9,801 bases of DNA from Solirubrobacteraceae bacterium (GTDB lineage Bacteria > Actinomycetota > Thermoleophilia > Solirubrobacterales > Solirubrobacteraceae): assembly GCA_025935735.1 (NCBI GenBank), contig JAICUS010000187.1:1-9801 (forward strand), read 5' to 3'. This document shows, one piece after another, positions 1 to 4,743 of this stretch. The position numbers were made by a program, and so were the translations under genes. Below the pieces are notes generated by a model. The model worked only from the letters and a program-made list of their open reading frames with translations, was not told the origin of the DNA and did not search any database. The first letter of the stretch is position 1; every line of letters begins with the position of its first letter.

Positions 1-667
1 CGTACTCCGCGGACGGCGCGGGCGTGGCTCCCCACCCCGGGCGGTCGTGGCGGCGGTCGATCCACACCGACGGCAGGCCCTCCCGCTTGGCCGGGACGTG
101 GTCGTGGAACAGGCTCTGGGCGACATGCAGCAGCTCGTCGCGCCGGACGCCGAGCCCGGGCAGCGCCGCGTCGAGCGCGCGGAAGTGCCTCTCGCCCGGC
201 TTGTAGCCGCCCACGTCCTCGGCCGTGATGATCGCGGCGAAGTCGCCGCGCAGCTGCCGGTTGCTCCCGGCGAACCCGGCGCGATGCACGTTGGAGACGA
301 TGATCAGCTTGTAGTGCCGGCCCAGCCGGGCCAGCGCGCCGGCCGAGTCCGGGAACGCCGGCCAGTCCGGAACCGACTCGCCGAGCCGCCGCGCCCACTC
401 GTCGCTCACCGGCGCGCCGAGCGCCTCGCCGGTGCGGCGAAAGGCCGCCGCCAGGACCTCCGGGTAGACCGCAGCGGGCGTCTCGCGCTCGACGGCCGCT
501 TCATGATCGGCGTAGGCGAGCAGCAGCTCCTCGTCGCCGGCGTCGAGCCCCTGCTCGCGGGCCCACGGACCCAGGATCGCGGCGATCCCGGCCTCCCAGT
601 CGATCAGCGTGCCGTAGCAGTCGAAGCTGAGGGCCCTGAACGCGGTCAGGTCGAGGTCGGACGTCAT
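1..667 (-). CDS. HAD-family hydrolase, haloacid dehalogenase type II-like (3' end outside window)
   Basis: Reading leftward from an ATG at 667-665, 222 residues are visible before the window edge; no stop is reached. All four HAD motifs are present. Motif I is FDCYGTLID with nucleophile Asp16. Motif II is IIVSNVHR with Ser125. Motif III is GGYKPG with Lys156. Motif IV is HVAQSLFHDH with Asp189. Between motifs I and II lies a helical cap (about residues 25-105), as in the type II haloacid dehalogenase subfamily. Family members hydrolyse a phosphate or C-halogen bond through an aspartyl-enzyme intermediate in the cytoplasm. The HVAQSL(F/Y)HD signature is typical of 2-haloacid dehalogenase-like members, but the substrate cannot be read from sequence. 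No clear Shine-Dalgarno precedes the ATG. The gene is divergent from the alpha/beta hydrolase at 705, so the two may share control. Only the far C-terminus is missing (family length about 220-250). Confidence 0.93.
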   Translation of the reverse strand, partial: MTSDLDLTAFRALSFDCYGTLIDWEAGIAAILGPWAREQGLDAGDEELLLAYADHEAAVERETPAAVYPEVLAAAFRRTGEALGAPVSDEWARRLGESVPDWPAFPDSAGALARLGRHYKLIIVSNVHRAGFAGSNRQLRGDFAAIITAEDVGGYKPGERHFRALDAALPGLGVRRDELLHVAQSLFHDHVPAKREGLPSVWIDRRHDRPGWGATPAPSAEY

Positions 668-705
668 GACGGTGATGCTGCCAGGTGCATTACGGTCCGG
701 GCAGA
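666..705. promoter_or_regulatory. Very short divergent start region with possible leaderless promoter for the alpha/beta hydrolase
   Basis: The HAD start codon (minus strand, 667-665) and the hydrolase start at 705 are separated by only 37 bp. On the + strand, TACGGT at 691-696 fits the actinobacterial -10 pattern TAnnnT and would place transcription start at or beside the ATG at 705. ATGACG at 666-671 resembles a -35 element (TTGACn) with a 19-bp spacer. The hydrolase ATG at 705 has no Shine-Dalgarno, which suits a leaderless message. The match is short, so this is an inference. Confidence 0.3.
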
Positions 706-1475
706 TGGAGCTCGCTTACGACGACGTCGGCGCCGGACCGTGCGTCGTCCTCCTCCACGGGCATCCGTTCGACCGGTCGCTGTGGCAGCCGCAGCTCGCC
801 GCGCTGGCCGGTGGCTTCCGGGTCGTGGCGCCCGACCTCCGCGGCTTCGGCGAGAGCCCGGTCACCCCGCACCTGGTCAGCCTGCGCGAGTACGCCGACG
901 ACGTCGCCGAGCTCCTCGACCGCCTGGGCATCGGCCGGGCGGCGATCGTCGGGCTCAGCATGGGCGGCCTCGTGGCGATGGAGCTCGCTACCGGGCAGCC
1001 CGCCCGCTGCTGGGCGCTCGGGCTGATCGCGACGACGGCCGAGCCGGTGGCCGCGGGCGAGAGCGCGCTGCGCCGCGAGCGGGCGGACCTGGTCGAGCGC
1101 GACGGCATGCAGGTCCTGATCGACTACATGCACACCGGCCTCTACGGGCCCCGCTGCCCACCGGCGGTGCGCGAGCGCGTCGACGCCATGATGGCCCGCG
1201 CCCCGGCTGCCGGCGCGGCCGCTGCCCTGCGCGGCCGCGCGGAGCGGCCCGACTACCGCCCCAGTCTTTGGCAGCTCGACCTGCCGGCGCTCGTGTGCAC
1301 CGGCTCCGAGGACCCGTGGTCGAACGAGACGGTGACCGCCGAGATCATGGAGAACCTCCAACGTCCGGAGCTGGTCGTCATCGACGGCGCCGGCCACCTC
1401 CCGAACCTCGAGGCCGAGGCCGTCTTCAACGCCGCGCTCGCGGGGTTCCTCGAGCGACACGCGTCCGCCGGGTAG
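705..1475 (+). CDS. Alpha/beta-fold hydrolase (3-oxoadipate enol-lactonase / esterase type)
   Basis: This is a 256-residue cytoplasmic alpha/beta hydrolase of normal length. Numbered from the ATG at 705, the oxyanion-hole segment is HGHPFD (18-23), the nucleophile elbow is GLSMGG with Ser85, the acid is Asp203 in GSEDPW, and the catalytic histidine is His231 in GAGHLPNLE. The triad and the HLPNLE ending are typical of the branch with 3-oxoadipate enol-lactonases and small esterases, which hydrolyse ester or lactone bonds; the substrate is not determinable here. I chose 705 because MELAYDDVGAGP is where this family usually begins. An in-frame ATG at 666 would add 13 residues; it has a weak GAGG nine bases upstream but overlaps the start codon of the divergent HAD gene. 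No aromatic-catabolism gene is nearby, so assignment to that pathway is unsupported. A GC hairpin follows the stop. Confidence 0.92.
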   Translation: MELAYDDVGAGPCVVLLHGHPFDRSLWQPQLAALAGGFRVVAPDLRGFGESPVTPHLVSLREYADDVAELLDRLGIGRAAIVGLSMGGLVAMELATGQPARCWALGLIATTAEPVAAGESALRRERADLVERDGMQVLIDYMHTGLYGPRCPPAVRERVDAMMARAPAAGAAAALRGRAERPDYRPSLWQLDLPALVCTGSEDPWSNETVTAEIMENLQRPELVVIDGAGHLPNLEAEAVFNAALAGFLERHASAG

Positions 1476-1516
1476 TCACTCGGCATGAAACGCGGCCGGA
1501 GACGTCGCCCCGGCGC

Positions 1517-1540
1517 GGGCGGCGGCCGCGCCGGCCGCCC
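1517..1540. terminator. GC-rich hairpin between convergent genes, probable bidirectional terminator
   Basis: GGGCGGC (1517-1523) pairs with GCCGCCC (1534-1540). After a one-base bulge, GGC (1524-1526) pairs with GCC (1530-1532) around a CGC loop. The hairpin lies in the 95-bp gap between the rightward hydrolase (stop at 1475) and the leftward small membrane protein (stop at 1571), where a terminator for both is expected. No T-tract follows on either strand, as is usual for high-GC actinobacterial terminators. Confidence 0.5.
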
Positions 1541-1570
1541 TCCCGCATCCGAGGGATCGGGCTGTCGGCC

Positions 1571-1876
1571 TCAGCGGTCGTCGCTGTCGTACGGGTCGCG
1601 GCTGCCCGCCTTCGCCAGCCCGCGGCTGACCATGTAGCCGACGGTCAGGATCGTGGCGTAGAGCCATGCCTGGCGCGCGCCGAAGGCGCCGCCGGCGCTC
1701 CCGTCGACCACCGCGGCGGCGACCAGTACGCCGGCCAGCACCGCGAGGTACGCGAAGAACTCGGTCGTCTTGAATGCCGCCTTGGTCTCGGTGCTCAACC
1801 GCCGCGAGCGGTGCGGAGCGGTACGGGCGCCGTTGGCCAGGCCGTCGTTGCGCGTGTCAGTGGTACGCGTGCTCAT
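1571..1876 (-). CDS. Small two-helix membrane protein of unknown function
   Basis: The gene encodes 101 residues. A polar, Arg/Thr-rich N-terminal stretch (about 1-38) is followed by two hydrophobic helices, roughly 39-58 (around FAYLAVLAGVLVAAAVV) and 68-84 (around WLYATILTVGYMV). A short charged tail ends in DPYDSDDR. A small inner-membrane protein with a cytoplasmic polar N-terminus is the simplest reading; I do not recognise the family. The ATG at 1876 was chosen over one 19 codons upstream because a perfect GGAGGA ribosome site lies four bases before it, whereas the longer version would translate through that site. Its 3' end faces the hydrolase across a shared hairpin. Its 5' side opens onto the 293-bp spacer with the LexA-like box, about 200 bp away. 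Confidence 0.8.
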   Translation of the reverse strand: MSTRTTDTRNDGLANGARTAPHRSRRLSTETKAAFKTTEFFAYLAVLAGVLVAAAVVDGSAGGAFGARQAWLYATILTVGYMVSRGLAKAGSRDPYDSDDR

Positions 1877-1880
1877 GAAG

Positions 1881-1886
1881 TCCTCC
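1881..1886 (-). promoter_or_regulatory. Ribosome binding site GGAGGA setting the start of the small membrane protein
   Basis: On the minus strand GGAGGA ends four bases before the ATG at 1876-1874. It is the clearest Shine-Dalgarno in the window and decides the shorter start for the downstream gene. Confidence 0.8.
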
Positions 1887-2071
1887 GGGACTCGAGATGA
1901 ATATGTCCTCGGACTGTCTCCGGAGCGTCGCACACGACCAACGGCTGCCTCCCGAGGTGGGAAACGGCGAGCGGACCATGGTTCCGCCGCGCCAACCCAG
2001 CGCTACCCGAGGCAGAGGGCACGACAAACGCCGCCGGCGTCCACACCCGACCCGCCGTCAACCGATCGGAA

Positions 2072-2085
2072 CGAACACGGGTTCG
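2072..2085. promoter_or_regulatory. Candidate LexA (SOS) box
   Basis: CGAAC-ACGG-GTTCG is a perfect 5+5 palindrome with a 4-bp centre, flanked by A on the left and A on the right. The actinobacterial/mycobacterial LexA box is TCGAAC-N4-GTTCGA, so 11 of 12 defined positions match. The site is 85 bp upstream of the GTG start at 2170. A CACAAT sequence 14 bp downstream could be a -10 element, a geometry suited to repression. A second, weaker site (CGAAC-GCGT-GTGTG, 2107-2120) matches 8 of the 10 core positions. LexA binding is inferred. Confidence 0.5.
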
Positions 2086-2169
2086 ACTGCGGAGCGTCAC
2101 ACAATCCGAACGCGTGTGTGCTGCGGCGGCCCGCTCGGGTAGGCGCGTCAGACGCGCAAGGTCCCGGGC

Positions 2170-2538
2170 GTGGCCCGCGCCGAGGGGCAGATCAAGGGCG
2201 CCGCGGCGTCCGAGAGCGACCTGCCGATCGCGCGCTACGACAAGCTCACCGCCGAGGAGATCACCAAGCGGCTGAACGAGCTCTCGCAGATCGACCTGGC
2301 CAAGGTCGACGCCTACGAGCGGCGCGGGCAGAACCGCAGCACGATCCTCGGCCGCATCGGCACGCTGCGGACCAGCGAGCCCTGGCCCGGCTACGACGAG
2401 CTGACCGCCGCCGAGGTCCAGGCCGTGCTCGCCGAGGGCGACGACGACCGCACCTCCCAGGTCCGCGTCTATGAGCGCGACCACAAGAACCGCGCCGGGG
2501 TCATCCAGGCCGCCGAGCGCGAGCTCAGCAACGCCTGA
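2170..2538 (+). CDS. Small protein built from two ~50-residue YD-LTAxE...YERxxxxR units
   Basis: The product has 122 residues, is highly charged, and shows no signal peptide or membrane helix, so it is probably cytoplasmic and helical. It contains an internal duplication. Unit 1 (about 18-67) has YDKLTAEEI near its start and YERRGQNRSTIL near its end. Unit 2 (about 71-119) has YDELTAAEV and YERDHKNRAGVI at the same positions. I recall this tandem unit as a recurrent actinobacterial domain of unknown function, and I assign no activity. The frame is open back to a TAG at 2140-2142 with no ATG, so the GTG at 2170 is the likely start; AAGG lies eight bases before it. The gene is monocistronic, with a divergent spacer carrying a LexA-like box upstream and a strong hairpin 18 bp after the stop. 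The start is less certain than the frame. Confidence 0.82.
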   Translation: MARAEGQIKGAAASESDLPIARYDKLTAEEITKRLNELSQIDLAKVDAYERRGQNRSTILGRIGTLRTSEPWPGYDELTAAEVQAVLAEGDDDRTSQVRVYERDHKNRAGVIQAAERELSNA

Positions 2539-2556
2539 CCACGGCTCCCTGCGCCA

Positions 2557-2584
2557 CCGAGGCCCGGCACGCGCCGGGCCTCGG
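2557..2584 (+). terminator. Strong rho-independent-type hairpin after the duplicated-repeat gene
   Basis: A perfect 12-bp stem (CCGAGGCCCGGC, 2557-2568, with its complement 2573-2584) closes a four-base ACGC loop, starting 18 bp after the stop at 2538. No T-run follows, which is normal in high-GC genomes. From the hairpin to about 2680 I find no supported gene. Confidence 0.75.
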
Positions 2585-2680
2585 CCGGCGGTCGGAGGAC
2601 GGGCCCTGGATCATGCGCCGCCCATGGCCGGCGCTATCGCAAGTCGATCGAGCGGCTCGCGGACAGCCGCGCGGCGCTCC

Positions 2681-2800
2681 GGCGCCCAGCGGTTCATCAG
2701 CCCCCGCACCGTCGAGTACCACCTGCGCAAGGTGTTCCGCAAGCTCGACGTCACCACCCGTCGGGAGCTGCGCGACGTACTCGCGGAGCAGTTCGCGTGA
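2681..2800 (+). pseudogene. Remnant of a LuxR-family regulator: C-terminal part of the HTH domain
   Basis: About 39 residues ending at a TGA (2798-2800) carry the hallmark LuxR/NarL recognition-helix sequence. It begins GAQRFISPRTVEYHLRKVF and continues RKLDVTTRREL. This matches helices 3 and 4 of a normal ~65-residue GerE/LuxR DNA-binding domain. The preceding LTPxE...TNxEI helices are not recognisable in any frame upstream of about 2680, and no sensor or ATPase portion exists. In the complete family the Arg of QRF is usually Leu, which hints at decay. It is most likely a non-functional 3' fragment left by a deletion or recombination. Its end overlaps the start of the TetR fragment by two bases. 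Confidence 0.75.
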
Positions 2801-3104
2801 CACCTGGGACCGGCTGGGCGAGCGCAACCCGATCATCACGCTGTTGCGCTCGGCGACGACCGAGCCCGCCGCCGCGGCGCTCATGCGCGAGTTCATGAGC
2901 CGGCGCCTGATGAAGCCGCTGCTCGAGCGCGCGGGCGCCGATCGGCCCGAGCTGCGCGGCGATCTGGTCGTCGCCCAGCTGCTCGGCGTCGGCCTCGCCC
3001 ACTATGTCCTGCGCTTCGAGCCCTTGGCCGGCGCGCCCGCGGACCAGGTCGTGGCCGCCGTGGGCCCGACGCTGCAGCGCCACCTGACGGGAAGGCTGCC
3101 GTAG
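2799..3104 (+). pseudogene. Remnant of a TetR-family regulator: C-terminal ligand-binding domain only
   Basis: Starting directly at the stop of the LuxR fragment, about 101 residues read as the C-terminal domain of actinobacterial TetR regulators (the TetR_C_16-like type). Recognisable segments are NPIITLLRSATTEP, ALMREFMSRRLMKPLL, LRGDLVVAQLLGVGLAHYVL, EPLAGAPADQVV and GPTLQRHL, ending at a natural TAG (3102-3104). The ~90 N-terminal residues with the helix-turn-helix are absent: upstream this frame is only the shadow of the LuxR fragment. Without a DNA-binding domain it cannot act as a repressor, and no start with a ribosome site is seen. A short protein from ATG 2883 is possible but unsupported. 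Its 3' 212 bp is overlapped on the other strand by the tail of the secreted-protein reading frame. Confidence 0.8.
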
Positions 3105-4743
3105 CCACGGCCATGAGCGCGCGGGGCGCGGCGGCGGCCGGCGCCGGCACCTCGCCCGGCGCCGCGGCGGTGAGCTTGAGGCTGCCCGAGGCGGTCCAGG
3201 CCGGCGTCAGCGTCCCCCGGCCGCCGAGGTCGAGACCGGTCAGCGCGAACGGCTCGTCGGGCGCCGGCCCGCTGGAGACGACGGTGAACTGGGTGCCCGG
3301 CGCGGGCGCGTAGGCCGGGTCGACCGCGACGTGCAGCGTGCCCGCCAGCCCACCGACGGCGGTGAGCGACCCGTAGCCCGTGCCCGGGGCGCTGCCGGCG
3401 ATCCCGATCGTGATGATCGAGTCCGGGGTCGCGTGCAGGTAGTCGATCTGCAGGTTGCCGCGGTCGATGGCGATCGTCCCGTCGTTGAGGACGCCGCCGA
3501 GGTACGTCGCCGCCGCCGAGGTCTGGCGGATCGTGCCGAGGTTGAGCATCTCGAGCTCGGTCCCGCCGAAGCCCGGGTCCGACGACAGCTCGTTGCCGCT
3601 GCCGAGCATCACGGTCCCCCGGTTCGTCCACGCCGCGTCCCCGAGCATCAGCACGCTGCCGGTGAACGTCGTCGTGCCGCCGGTGTCCAGCCGGCTCGCG
3701 CCCGCCAGGCGCGTGCTGCCCACGCTCAGCGTCGAGCCGGGCGCGGTGACGATGTCCAGGTTGCCGGAGGCCGTCCCGGATTGCCAGGCCAGCGAGCCGG
3801 CGACGGTGAGCGTGCCGTCGCCGCCGAAGGTCGTGCTGCTGGGCGCGCTCAGCGTGAGGTCGGTCGCGCCGGCCTGCGCGCCGGCCGGGACGGACAGGGC
3901 GCCCTGCACCGTGACGCCGGTCAGCTGCGCGCCGTCCAGCGGCGTCAGCGGCTGCGAGATCCGCAGGCCGCTCAGCCGGCCCGAGGTCGACGTCGTCGCG
4001 CCGTAGTTGCCCGCGAGCTGCAGCGGCGCGCCGGCCGCGGACATCGCCCCGCGGTTGACCACCGACGTCTGCACCACCGCGCCCGACGGGCCCGCGCCCG
4101 GCGCGACCGTGAACGTGCCCGCGTTGACGAGCTGCGGCAGCGGCGTGACGCCGAGCCCCGTGGGGCTCACCGCCAGGCCGTTGGTCATCGCGGTGGTCGT
4201 CGCCTCGTTGACCCAGCGCGCGCCGCCGGCCATCCGGATCGCGCCCGCCGACCACGCCACCGGCCCCGCGGTGTCCAGCGTGTGCCCGGCTCCGATGTGG
4301 ACGTCCGCGGCGGCGGCGATGGTCGCGGCGGCCGCCTGCGTGGTGCCGCCGTCACCGCCGAGGTCGCCGCCGGTCCACTTCAGCGTGCCGGCGAGCGCGG
4401 TGGTCCCCAGCGAGTTCAGCGCGCCCGCCGACAGGTCGACGTCGGTGAAGGCCGAGGCGCCGGTGAGCGTCAGCGCGGACTTGACCGCGACCGGTACCGC
4501 GGCCTGCACCGAGGCGACCGTGAACGGCGCGTTGACCACCGGCTCGGAGGTCGCGCCCGGCACGCAGACGGCGTCGGCGGCGGCGGGCACGCGGGCGAGG
4601 TCCCAGTTGGCGGCGTTGGACCAGTTCGGGCTGGGCGGCACGGCGCCGCCGGTCCAGGTGATCGTGCACGCGGGCGCGGCGGCGGCGCCCGGCGCGAACG
4701 CCAGCCCGAGCCCGACCACACCCGCGAGCGCGAGCCGCCTCAC
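2893..4743 (-). CDS. Secreted beta-strand-repeat (beta-solenoid adhesin-like) protein, probably with a foreign C-terminal tail
   Basis: The product has 616 residues. The N-terminus MRRLALAGVVGLGLAFAPG followed by AAAAPAC is a Sec signal peptide, probably cut after the AAA at 21-23. The mature part begins with TITWTGG and WSNAANW, common in surface beta-helix proteins, and continues as Gly/Thr/Ala/Ser-rich short strands with LNxGTI-like turns (for example NRGTVMLGSGNEL, LNLGTIRQTS, LNDGTIAIDRG). Around residues 460-527 it has the usual ending of such proteins (YGSLTAVGGLAGTLHVAV, then GTQFTVVSSG and LDLGGRGTLTP, closing with SLKLTA near nt 3165). After that comes a Pro/Ala linker. The last ~70 residues, basic and Arg/Pro-rich, are antisense to the TetR remnant and unlikely to be native. 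The GTG start at 4743 overlaps the RHS stop (GTGA), indicating coupling; a GTG one codon earlier is an alternative. The role is probably surface attachment or matrix; no enzyme motif is seen. Confidence 0.82.
   Translation of the reverse strand: MRRLALAGVVGLGLAFAPGAAAAPACTITWTGGAVPPSPNWSNAANWDLARVPAAADAVCVPGATSEPVVNAPFTVASVQAAVPVAVKSALTLTGASAFTDVDLSAGALNSLGTTALAGTLKWTGGDLGGDGGTTQAAAATIAAAADVHIGAGHTLDTAGPVAWSAGAIRMAGGARWVNEATTTAMTNGLAVSPTGLGVTPLPQLVNAGTFTVAPGAGPSGAVVQTSVVNRGAMSAAGAPLQLAGNYGATTSTSGRLSGLRISQPLTPLDGAQLTGVTVQGALSVPAGAQAGATDLTLSAPSSTTFGGDGTLTVAGSLAWQSGTASGNLDIVTAPGSTLSVGSTRLAGASRLDTGGTTTFTGSVLMLGDAAWTNRGTVMLGSGNELSSDPGFGGTELEMLNLGTIRQTSAAATYLGGVLNDGTIAIDRGNLQIDYLHATPDSIITIGIAGSAPGTGYGSLTAVGGLAGTLHVAVDPAYAPAPGTQFTVVSSGPAPDEPFALTGLDLGGRGTLTPAWTASGSLKLTAAAPGEVPAPAAAAPRALMAVATAAFPSGGAAASGPRRPRPGPRARRPRARSAGHSGRGRRRAAGRRPDRRAARADRRPRARAAASSGAGS

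Larger units (their letters stand above)
1877..2169. other. Divergent intergenic spacer with regulatory-looking repeats
   Basis: These 293 bp separate the leftward membrane-protein gene from the rightward duplicated-repeat protein. No coding frame here is convincing. The spacer holds the LexA-like palindrome (2072-2085), a weaker half-related copy (2107-2120), an inverted repeat CACACA/TGTGTG (2098-2103 and 2115-2120) and a 9-bp direct repeat CGGAGCGTC at 1921-1929 and 2090-2098. ACAAT at 2101-2105 could be part of a rightward -10 element. The promoters themselves cannot be fixed from sequence alone. Confidence 0.5.

Noticed and set aside
47..1900. A 617-codon + strand frame running across the HAD and hydrolase genes
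   Set aside because: It crosses two well-supported genes in the wrong frame or strand and yields Arg/Ala-rich sequence without motifs.
1873..2484. A 203-codon minus-strand frame across the spacer and antisense to the duplicated-repeat gene
   Set aside because: The + strand protein has a convincing internal duplication and a terminator; the antisense frame has no recognisable motif and crosses the regulatory spacer.
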